From assembly GCA_031546805.1 (NCBI GenBank), contig JAVBJW010000064.1:1-36830 (forward strand): a stretch of DNA of 36,830 nt, written 5' to 3'. The notes beneath the pieces are model-generated. The model was not told the DNA's origin. It searched no databases and saw nothing but the letters and a program-made list of their open reading frames with translations. The DNA comes from Mesenet sp031546805 (lineage in GTDB: Bacteria; Pseudomonadota; Alphaproteobacteria; Rickettsiales; Anaplasmataceae). This document shows, one piece after another, positions 8,301 to 14,915 of this stretch. Every line of letters begins with the position of its first letter. Position 1 is the first letter of the stretch. The position numbers and the translations under genes were made by a program.

Positions 8301-9702
8301 CTACAATTAGTGCTCTATTTTTATCATATACTTTGAAATCAGTTGAATGCTCATCTTTAAAGTAAAATTTACCTCTGTTTGTGTAACCAACTTCATTGGT
8401 GAATGAGCCTATATTTTTATTACCATCGTATACAGATATGAATTCTGAATTTAAATTTGTAGGTTTAATAGAGAATACTTTACCTAAATTTTCTTCTTGC
8501 CCTGTAATTCCCTTAATAGAATATAAATCCACAAGTGAAAATGCTTTTTGTGCATTATCGGTGTAAATAAGATCCTTAGTTTTATTTTTGCACTCTTGAA
8601 TATTTATGTACTCATTACCACGCTCATCGCAAAATGCTAATTTGAAATTGCAGTCAACTTTAACCAACTTTAAATTGTGATATTTTGTTGGTATAATTAT
8701 AGAATCTTTAGTTGCATGGTTGAACACTTTAATTTCATTTGACGAATATGAATATTCCATGGGAGAAAAAGCACCAATTTGAGAAAAAGTACCATTTTTT
8801 TCCATATTCTTGAATATAATCCCTTCATAATACTCTTCATCCTTATTTGTGCCGATGTGGTTTCCTATTGAAATTATAAATGCGTCTTTACTATGCACTT
8901 TTTTTATGTACTTGTTCTCAGCAATTTTTTCGGAGAAAAAGTCTAAATAATCTTGCCTTACTTTTGGATTTTCAAGTATTTTGTAAAATAACTTTTGATC
9001 ATATTCCCTATAGGAATCTCTATCAGAAGCAGGTATATTGTTGACCATATCCGGAAATTTTGCTTTAAAAAAATCTAGAGCATTATCGTAGTGTCCCCGC
9101 TTATTGAGTAGTATCTCATTAAGTACATTAGGATGTTTCTTCTCTAAAAATGACATCAAAGTATCAAGATATGTTGTTATTTTTGAATTTTTTAGAGATT
9201 CGAGTTTACTATCAGTGAATTGAAAATTATCATGCCAGGTGTTACTCAGAGGGTGATACGACATTATGTAATTTGCCACCCCTTCCAAAATTGTGTCAGA
9301 CAAATTAAAATCCCCCCTAATATGGTATGTTAATTGATGGCCAAATTCATGCCGCAAAACACCGATAGAGCCCTTATAAAGGTAAGCTTGATAACCTGTA
9401 GCAAACCCATCAGCACGATCATTACCTGTATAATTCACAAAGTCATTACGATTATCGAATATAAAAATCTGGAACTCACGAACAGTGTCAGGCATTACTT
9501 CTTTCATCCCTTTATTAGTATGGCCAAATGCTTCTTTAAAATTATAAGTAGTATTTATAATCTCTTGTTTTGCTCTGCATAACTGGTCATCATTTAAATC
9601 ATTGTAGTGCACCTTTACTTTAAAATTGTATTGAGGAAAATCTATTATTTCTGTCTTTGAAAGTAGGGCTTCAGTGCGTTTTATTTGGTCTTCAGTTACC
9701 AT
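5398..9702 (-). CDS. Large modular protein with an M9 (collagenase)-like zinc metalloprotease domain
   Basis: This 1434-residue protein has an N-terminal gluzincin-type domain. HEFGH is at residues 118-122, and a likely third zinc ligand is E140 in ILEGVANYI, 17 residues later. The surrounding sequence (VHYNDL, IFIFDNRNDF, RHEFGHQLTYHIRGD) resembles the catalytic domain of bacterial collagenases. Two related copies at about 519-622 and 632-745 lack HExxH. Three copies of an unrecognised module (about 304-493, 955-1121, 1134-1256; core LKxVK...FC[DN]xxGxE) and two copies of a C-terminal module (about 747-905 and 1275-1434) complete it. There is no signal peptide or membrane helix, so export, if any, would be non-Sec, for example by the type IV system. 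A clear ribosome-binding site (AGGAGA) precedes the ATG. The module is shared with the protein at 25802-27376. The substrate is unknown. Confidence 0.85.
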   Translation of the reverse strand: MVTEDQIKRTEALLSKTEIIDFPQYNFKVKVHYNDLNDDQLCRAKQEIINTTYNFKEAFGHTNKGMKEVMPDTVREFQIFIFDNRNDFVNYTGNDRADGFATGYQAYLYKGSIGVLRHEFGHQLTYHIRGDFNLSDTILEGVANYIMSYHPLSNTWHDNFQFTDSKLESLKNSKITTYLDTLMSFLEKKHPNVLNEILLNKRGHYDNALDFFKAKFPDMVNNIPASDRDSYREYDQKLFYKILENPKVRQDYLDFFSEKIAENKYIKKVHSKDAFIISIGNHIGTNKDEEYYEGIIFKNMEKNGTFSQIGAFSPMEYSYSSNEIKVFNHATKDSIIIPTKYHNLKLVKVDCNFKLAFCDERGNEYINIQECKNKTKDLIYTDNAQKAFSLVDLYSIKGITGQEENLGKVFSIKPTNLNSEFISVYDGNKNIGSFTNEVGYTNRGKFYFKDEHSTDFKVYDKNRALIVVEDKGDGKCKLFLKDGRDIDDRKFQDSNIQLKDSNLDYGCSQDKENEPGKVGAIKFDYHNFTVKLHYSNHLSNDKLQEIINEVKRDPYQLKTLLNIKEQDTTSHELQLYLYPDKRSYQKDTGSLTVYGHFDPKSNSMYIDLSDEYALKRIFTIIQNKKVLPNKEVIELPSKELQIIIYYNNLGNKELEAAKQEITDALYDFHELYGIEKYGTAKTITVFMHDNKGNYFNYAGIRPKEGSTIILADQYSIENKNIANIFYYPSWESYKTLRYQISDILSKEPNHERKIIAHPDSKGHAYINTLDILKATAPEVFDKNGHFKHLGKIDNADTHMRIILRDANKNPYDNSFYDGIDYSNSPCVNKVSDSRTEIDVEISNYNQQCDIKKLFTEDGYSKISFKEVPQFMRESYPLRIADKTTHKIILQSPLDHHYIPVYVVQDGEDEDDTIEPISEIEGNFMIEKGYYIGIDKHTEKECYQAEIIDDNDNVHSTISPMLYLYFLNGIRIFNQATNDSIYIPKRYRFLKQVKIGNESKLTFCDKNGKEYRDTHQYKKAVAELVNAADAFERFALIDSQSIEEIVGLKQHHKNILSLHPATENGNQAFKLIDIFNGNKKIGSFTNKVGYCKDNKFYFEDISTGVKITGEDLDEFSFQDLDHIQEPDNMQHEVSNIQYYMINNRIIIYDSELNDSDPNKRTVLPKQFSYLKLVKDENGEYKFALCNEKGVECPNDQCGKYKYIDTEAIKDGVKSFNFKDLCDKKCIFSILPSDTNPQTIKILDNNKKEIGILSNYINDDNNNNPNQDNNLPSEAEPDHERKIIAHPDSKGRTYINTLDILKATAPEAFDENGNFKYLDKIDDINIETNIILKDANKNLYDYFSYENIKGHYYCVSLLKRCNGKEYIEITNYYGSCDLKKLFAEDGYSKISFKEVPQFMRENYPFTISDKTTNEIIFKGVQDSDDIPVYASYDYLF

Positions 9703-9734
9703 AGTATTTCTCCTATATATTTAAAAGTGTTTTT

Positions 9735-9768
9735 ATTTTCTATCTAAAACATATTAATTTTCTATCTA
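9735..9768 (-). promoter_or_regulatory. Pair of 12-bp direct repeats upstream of the metalloprotease gene
   Basis: The 12-mer TAGATAGAAAAT (minus strand) occurs at 9757-9768 and again at 9735-9746. The spacing is 22 bp, about two helical turns, and the second copy ends 33 bases before the start codon. Two same-face direct repeats in a promoter region are a common layout for an activator or repressor site. The binding protein is unknown and the AT-rich context means chance is possible. Confidence 0.4.
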
Positions 9769-9798
9769 TACTAGAAATTGATTAATAATTATCTCTCT

Positions 9799-9835
9799 AA
9801 AATTGAAATTTGTAAAAAAAGAGATGTCTTTTTTA
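9799..9835 (-). terminator. Possible weak terminator after thiL
   Basis: Downstream of the thiL stop on the minus strand, an A-rich arm (AAAAAAGA) is followed within four bases by TCTTTTTTT, giving a short all-AT hairpin ending in a U-run. The stem has only one G-C pair, so termination efficiency is doubtful. Confidence 0.35.
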
Positions 9836-9847
9836 TATCTATGAAAA

Positions 9848-10789
9848 TTAGAGATTGAAGTGGGTAAAGCCTTTGTTTTTAAAAGCAATTGGCAAATTAT
9901 TCCTATCTTTAACAATAACTTTTTTACTATTTGTAACGTATCCTATTTCAGTTACAGCAACGCCACATTTTAATGATAAGTTTTCTATTTTATACTCGTT
10001 ACCTATTGTAAATAGAAGTTCGTAATCATCACCGCCTGTAAGTACTGTGTTAATATAATCTGGCTTTTCTTTTATAACTTGCTGAGCCTGTTCCGATAAT
10101 GGTATTTTATCTAAATACAACTCCATGCCTACATCTGATAATCCGCATATATGCTCTGCATCCTGTACTAACCCATCAGAAATATCAATACAGGATGTAG
10201 CAAATTCAGAAATTGCCAGTCCTAAAGCTATTCTTGGTTGTGGGATATCATAACGATGCTTTAAATATCCTGTGCTATCATAAATGATTTTTTGGTATGC
10301 AAGTAGGCCCAGTGCTGCATCTCCTATTGTGCCACTAACATATACCTTATCACCTGGCTTTGCATTTGATCTTTGCATAAATCTATCGCCCTTTATCCCT
10401 AATGCTGTAACGCTAATAATAATTTTACCATTATGAGCAGTGGTATCACCGCCTAATAATTTTACTTGAAAATGCTGATTATCTTCTTTTAGCCCAGCTG
10501 TAAAACCCTCCCACCAAAGAGGTGTTATATTATTTGGCAGGATAAGACCTAGCATATAGCCATAAGGAATCCCACCTACTGCTGCAATATCAGAGAAATT
10601 AACTCTGAGTGATTTCTTCGCTAGATTACTAGGTGAACAGTTTGCAAAAAAATGTACATCTTCAATTAGTATGTCTTTTGTAATAATATACTTACTATCT
10701 GGTATAATTGCAGCATCGTCACCAATTGAGTTATTTTCATCTAAGGGTTTTAGATAGCTTCTGATGTATTCAAATTCATTCATTTGCAT
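9848..10789 (-). CDS. thiL: Thiamine-monophosphate kinase ThiL
   Basis: ThiL phosphorylates thiamine monophosphate to thiamine diphosphate, the active cofactor, using ATP. The 313-residue protein has the AIR-synthase-like fold markers. SIGDDAAII is near residues 21-29, DILIEDVHFF near 39-48, and the NFSDIAAVGG and LLGGDTTAH stretches include the metal and ATP-binding aspartates. The late motif TGGDDYELLFT is also present. The length is normal for the family. A second ATG two codons in (10783) is an alternative start. It is divergent from the YihY-family gene and shares its upstream region. Confidence 0.95.
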   Translation of the reverse strand: MQMNEFEYIRSYLKPLDENNSIGDDAAIIPDSKYIITKDILIEDVHFFANCSPSNLAKKSLRVNFSDIAAVGGIPYGYMLGLILPNNITPLWWEGFTAGLKEDNQHFQVKLLGGDTTAHNGKIIISVTALGIKGDRFMQRSNAKPGDKVYVSGTIGDAALGLLAYQKIIYDSTGYLKHRYDIPQPRIALGLAISEFATSCIDISDGLVQDAEHICGLSDVGMELYLDKIPLSEQAQQVIKEKPDYINTVLTGGDDYELLFTIGNEYKIENLSLKCGVAVTEIGYVTNSKKVIVKDRNNLPIAFKNKGFTHFNL

Positions 10790-10831
10790 AAGATAATTCT
10801 AAAATTTAGATAGTTCTAAATTTTTTATGTA

Positions 10832-10860
10832 TTTAGACTGAGTAACATGCTATGTATAAT
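10832..10860 (+). promoter_or_regulatory. Likely sigma-70-type promoter for the YihY-family gene
   Basis: TTTAGA (10832-10837) and TATAAT (10855-10860) are separated by 17 bases, and the start codon lies 23 bases after the -10. Just upstream, AAAATTTAGA (10801-10810) and TCTAAATTTT (10815-10824) form a 10-bp AT hairpin in the divergent region with thiL. Confidence 0.5.
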
Positions 10861-10882
10861 AAATAATACTGAAATGTAAAAA

Positions 10883-11671
10883 ATGACAAGGATTTTTAGA
10901 TGTATTTATTATGCGTTTAAGGATACTATTGCACGCGATGGTATGGAGCATGCTGGATATTTATCATTTGTAATTTTGTTATCAATTTTCCCGTTTTTAG
11001 TTTTCCTAACAGCTGTAGTTGATTTTTTAAATCAATATGACCCTGGTAGAAAATTTCTATTATCTATTATAGAGAGTGTGCCTGATGACATGATATCATC
11101 ACTGATGCCACGTATAAACGAAATTATTTCAGGCCCTCCGCAAAATTTACTTACACTTGCTATAGTTGGTTCCATATGGACTTCTTCTTCTGCAGTTGAA
11201 GGGATGAGAACTATATTAAATAAAGTATATAGAGTTTTAACTCCTCCACATTATATATTGAGGAGGTTACTTAGTATAGTGCAAATTTTTGTTATTACGT
11301 CTATCATCCTAATAACCATGATGTGTATTACACTAGTCCCAGTAGTGTCAGATTTTTTTAATTGGAAATTCAGTAGTTATATTAGATATGTATTCAGCGA
11401 ACTTGTGCTGTTTCTTACTGTTTCGTGGTTATATTTTATGTTACCAAATATAAAACAGAAATTTACAAGAGTAATACCTGGAGCCTTAGTGGTTATCATA
11501 TTATGGACTTTATCCGCTTTAATCTTTAGAAAGTATCTACAAACCTTTCACCAGTTTAGCATCATATATGGCAGTTTAGCTGGAATTATGGTATCTCTCC
11601 TGTTTTTTTATATCTTGAGTTTTATTTTTATATATGGAGCAGAATTAAACTATAAGCTAAAGGTTTTTTAA
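10883..11671 (+). CDS. YihY/BrkB-family inner-membrane protein
   Basis: This 262-residue protein is predicted to have six membrane helices and carries the family features. The start is RCIYYAFKDTIARDGMEHAGYLSF; WTSSSAVEGMRTILNKVY is the conserved loop; and YGSLAGIMVSLLFFYIL is the last helix pair. The family was once called ribonuclease BN, but that activity belongs to a different protein; the true function is unsettled. The length is close to normal. It is followed 57 bases later by a dehydrogenase on the same strand, so they may share a transcript. Confidence 0.88.
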   Translation: MTRIFRCIYYAFKDTIARDGMEHAGYLSFVILLSIFPFLVFLTAVVDFLNQYDPGRKFLLSIIESVPDDMISSLMPRINEIISGPPQNLLTLAIVGSIWTSSSAVEGMRTILNKVYRVLTPPHYILRRLLSIVQIFVITSIILITMMCITLVPVVSDFFNWKFSSYIRYVFSELVLFLTVSWLYFMLPNIKQKFTRVIPGALVVIILWTLSALIFRKYLQTFHQFSIIYGSLAGIMVSLLFFYILSFIFIYGAELNYKLKVF

Positions 11672-11728
11672 TATTGCCATTTCTCACAGAAAAACATAAA
11701 GTAATGATTATTTGTTAACAAAGATAAA

Positions 11729-12451
11729 ATGAGTGGTTTATTAGTTGATAAAGTAGCTTTAATTACTGGAGCTTCAAGAGGAATAGGGGCAGCAGTAGCT
11801 AAAAGATTTGCACAAGAAGGAGCGCATGTAATTTTAATATCTAGAAATATTTCAGAGTTAAAGCAAATAGATGATCAAATTAAAGAATTTGGTGGTAATG
11901 CTACTTTGGTACAACTTGATCTTTTAGAATTTATAAACATTAAAGAACTTGCAGGATCAATTAGTACTAAATTTGAAGCAATTGATATTTTGGTAGCCAG
12001 TGCTGCAATGCTTGGTGAGCTATGTCCATTGCAAGATTATGATTCTGAGATATGGAAAAGTATTGTAGATACTAATTTTAGTGCTAATTGGTATCTCATT
12101 AAAAATTTAGACCCGTTACTTAAACGTGCTAAAGCAGGAAGGGCTATTTTTATTACTTCAGATGTTGGATCATCACCAACACTTTATCCTTATTGGGGTC
12201 CATATGCTGCAAGCAAAGCTGCTCTAGAAGCTATGGTAAAAGTCTATGCAACTGAAACAAAGCACACCACATTATGTATTAACATGATACAACCAGGGCC
12301 AATAAATAGTGGTATATATAAACAAGCATTTCCTGGGCAAGATACATCTGAGCTACCTTTGCCAGAGGAACTCACTGATAAGTTTGTAGAACTTGCATCT
12401 GAGAATTGCAATGTGACTGGGGAAGTTTTTAAACTAAATCCTTCTGAATAG
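11729..12451 (+). CDS. Short-chain dehydrogenase/reductase (SDR), substrate unknown
   Basis: A classical SDR of 240 residues. The nucleotide-binding TGASRGIG is at residues 13-20, and R39 after the second strand (LISRN) is consistent with NADP(H). The catalytic set is S144, Y159 and K163 (YAASK). The usual NNAG motif is replaced by VASAAM, a common variant. The C-terminus ends NVTGEVFKLNPSE, like other alphaproteobacterial SDRs in which that part closes the substrate pocket. Substrate and pathway cannot be told from sequence. It lies on the same strand as the YihY-family gene upstream and the ankyrin gene downstream. Confidence 0.9.
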   Translation: MSGLLVDKVALITGASRGIGAAVAKRFAQEGAHVILISRNISELKQIDDQIKEFGGNATLVQLDLLEFINIKELAGSISTKFEAIDILVASAAMLGELCPLQDYDSEIWKSIVDTNFSANWYLIKNLDPLLKRAKAGRAIFITSDVGSSPTLYPYWGPYAASKAALEAMVKVYATETKHTTLCINMIQPGPINSGIYKQAFPGQDTSELPLPEELTDKFVELASENCNVTGEVFKLNPSE

Positions 12452-12509
12452 AACTCTACATCAATTGTGTCTTATGCTAATTATGACATATCTGGTAAGT
12501 AGTTAGTAA

Positions 12510-12539
12510 CTTTATCATGCTAAATATAGCATGATAAAG
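12510..12539. repeat. Perfect 13-bp inverted repeat overlapping the upstream start codon of the ankyrin gene
   Basis: CTTTATCATGCTA (12510-12522) pairs with TAGCATGATAAAG (12527-12539) around the loop AATA. The ATG at 12531 is inside the right arm. The hairpin may end SDR transcription, or hide the upstream start so that the ATG at 12552 is used. No U-run follows on the plus strand. Confidence 0.6.
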
Positions 12540-13427
12540 AAAAAAACTAACATGGTAGACGATTTTAGCCCATCTTACATATATAAAAAGTTATCAGACT
12601 ATAGTTTTTCTCAGTTTAGTGTAAGTGATGTTACAAATCAAACATTAAAGGAGTATTCATACCGTGACCTCAATGAAAAAGATGAAGATGGCAAGGTTCT
12701 TTTAAATTATGCTATATATGATCATAACATAGACATTGTTGAAGCTCTTACTGATATGGGAGCAGATATTAGTATAAGGGATAAAGATGGTAAGACCCTT
12801 CTACACCATGCCATTTTGCATGATGATAAAGATATCATTGAATTCCTTCTAAAAAAGGAAATAGATGTTAACACACAAGATAGAGATGGAAAAGCATGTT
12901 TACATCTTGCTGCGTCAAATAATCACATAAATATTATAAAATTACTCATAGAGCAAGGAGCAAATATTAATGTACAAGATAAGAATGGTGATACACCGCT
13001 GCATCTAGCTGCATCAAATAATTGCGAATATGTTGTTCAGTTCTTTATAAAACAAGAAGCAGATATTCTTACTAAAAATGTTGATAATAGAAGACCAATA
13101 GATATGTGTAGTAATAAAAGAACTATTGAGTTATTGAGTCAACATGCTCAAGTAAAACATAAACAATATAAGATGGCTACAGCTGCTGCGATAGGGTTAG
13201 ACACTGCTATTATAGGAATCACTGGAACTGCAATTTATTTTATAGCTGTTAAGGAAAATAAGCCATCACTACAAATAATGCTCCCTGCGTTAATCGTATT
13301 GCTTTCTTCTGTTATAATTGCAACAGCTTATATTTTTAAAGAACAAATAGCTTATAAAAAAGCAATAACTACAGAGCTTAAAGAAGTAGAAATTAAACAG
13401 ATAAGCAAATATGAAGAGGTAACTTAA
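12531..13427 (+). CDS. Ankyrin-repeat membrane protein (two C-terminal helices)
   Basis: This 298-residue protein has about four ankyrin repeats between residues 52 and 184 (for example DKDGKTLLHHAILHDDKDI and DKNGDTPLHLAASNN) and a degenerate fifth. Two hydrophobic helices follow at about 214-240 and 247-270, with a short charged tail. Ankyrin proteins of Anaplasmataceae are often secreted effectors, but the paired membrane helices suggest anchoring in a bacterial or host membrane. The start at 12531 lies within a hairpin; ATG 12552 (MVDDFSP) is an equally good choice. Its stop overlaps the convergent icd stop by four bases. The partner is unknown. Confidence 0.85.
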   Translation: MIKKKTNMVDDFSPSYIYKKLSDYSFSQFSVSDVTNQTLKEYSYRDLNEKDEDGKVLLNYAIYDHNIDIVEALTDMGADISIRDKDGKTLLHHAILHDDKDIIEFLLKKEIDVNTQDRDGKACLHLAASNNHINIIKLLIEQGANINVQDKNGDTPLHLAASNNCEYVVQFFIKQEADILTKNVDNRRPIDMCSNKRTIELLSQHAQVKHKQYKMATAAAIGLDTAIIGITGTAIYFIAVKENKPSLQIMLPALIVLLSSVIIATAYIFKEQIAYKKAITTELKEVEIKQISKYEEVT

Positions 13428-14854
13428 ACAAAGAAGCCTAATTTATCATCATATAAATAAAGCTTTTCTAGTTTAATAACATCGAAATTTTCTTCTTCAA
13501 GCTTTATTAATAATTCATTTATATCACTATTAACTAGTTCTTGGTCTGTGGTAAAAAATCTGCAGGTTATTTGATCACCAACAAATTTGCTAAATTCAGG
13601 CCATACAACTAATCCTTTTGAATATATTGATTCAAGTTTTAATTTGTTTACTTTTTCTAAGTTAATTAATCTGTCAAAATTAGTAGAACAATCCCATTTG
13701 ATTGATATATCAGCACCTACTAATTTTCTAGTGCTATGTTTTGTATTCTCTTGTAAAGAATCCATTTGATTACTTGTTTTACTGCTTTTTATGCCTTCTT
13801 CTACAGAAAATTCTGGTAAAAGTTTAGGCTTCTGCCCTAAATTTTTAATTACTGCATCTGCAAATTTGGTAGTACTAACTTTTTCACTGCTCTTTTCTTT
13901 TTTGTAAAGATCAGCAGTGTGAATACCATCTTCAAGTGTTTTCAGCCAAGCATTAGAAATTGACTTAGCTGTTTTGATCTGACCTACATAAACGAGCATT
14001 TGTATCGCAGCGTTTAAAAGTCCAGAAGGGTTTGCTATGTTTTGCCCGGCAATATCAGGAGCAGATCCATGTACTGCTTCAAACATTGCATATTCATCTC
14101 CTATATTTGCGCTGCCAGCAAGTCCTACAGAGCCAGAAATTTGAGCAACAATATCTGATAATATATCACCATACAAGTTTTCAGTTACAATTACATCAAA
14201 ACTCTCTGGAGTAGTGGCAACTTTTGCCATGCCAATATCAACAAGGTAGTGATCAGCCTGTATTTTTGGATAACCTTTTGCAACTTCGTCAAAAGCTTCA
14301 TGAAAAACACCGTCAGTCATTTTCATGATATTATCTTTTATTAAACAAGTGACTTTCTTTCTATGATTCTTCACTGCATATGCAAATGCATAATTACATA
14401 TTCTTTTTGATGCAGACTTTGTAATAATTTTTGTACACTGATAAGAATCTTCGGTTAATCTATGTTCTATTCCAGTATATACATCTTCTTCGTTTTCTCG
14501 TATCACCACTACATCAAAGTGACCAAATTTTGTCTCTATAACAGGGTGATATGATATACATGGTCTAATATTTGCATATAGTCCTAATTTTTTTCTCAAA
14601 GCAACATTTAAGCTTTTATGCCCTTTCCCTTGTGGGGTTGTAATTGGAGACTTTAGAAGTATTTTAGTTCTATTAATTGATTCCCAGCCAGAGGTAGAAA
14701 TGCCTGCGTTCCATTCCTTTTCATAAAGATGTTTGCCAAGTTCTATACTCTCTACTGATATATCTGCACTTGCTTCCTTTAATATAGAAAGTACAGCTTC
14801 CATAATTTCTTGGCCTATTCCATCGCCATATGCAATTGTAATTGGTACTGACAT
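13424..14854 (-). CDS. icd: NADP-dependent isocitrate dehydrogenase
   Basis: This TCA-cycle enzyme converts isocitrate to 2-oxoglutarate, CO2 and NADPH. Of 476 residues, the first 330 are the catalytic beta-decarboxylating dehydrogenase fold. The isocitrate-binding part is around residues 71-97 (TTPQGKGHKSLNVALRKK with S81, N83, R87 and later R97). The metal-binding region includes ENLYGDILSD, and the cofactor loop is EAVHGSAPDIAGQNIANPSG. The C-terminal extension of about 140 residues is the form seen in Thermus-like and Rickettsiales enzymes, so the length is normal for this subgroup. It is 61 bases downstream of cckA on the same strand and convergent with the ankyrin gene. Confidence 0.95.
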   Translation of the reverse strand: MSVPITIAYGDGIGQEIMEAVLSILKEASADISVESIELGKHLYEKEWNAGISTSGWESINRTKILLKSPITTPQGKGHKSLNVALRKKLGLYANIRPCISYHPVIETKFGHFDVVVIRENEEDVYTGIEHRLTEDSYQCTKIITKSASKRICNYAFAYAVKNHRKKVTCLIKDNIMKMTDGVFHEAFDEVAKGYPKIQADHYLVDIGMAKVATTPESFDVIVTENLYGDILSDIVAQISGSVGLAGSANIGDEYAMFEAVHGSAPDIAGQNIANPSGLLNAAIQMLVYVGQIKTAKSISNAWLKTLEDGIHTADLYKKEKSSEKVSTTKFADAVIKNLGQKPKLLPEFSVEEGIKSSKTSNQMDSLQENTKHSTRKLVGADISIKWDCSTNFDRLINLEKVNKLKLESIYSKGLVVWPEFSKFVGDQITCRFFTTDQELVNSDINELLIKLEEENFDVIKLEKLYLYDDKLGFFV

Positions 14855-14915
14855 CTTAAACTATACTTAAACTGAACCTGTACTTAATTTTAAATCAAAA
14901 CTAAAAGCATGCAAA

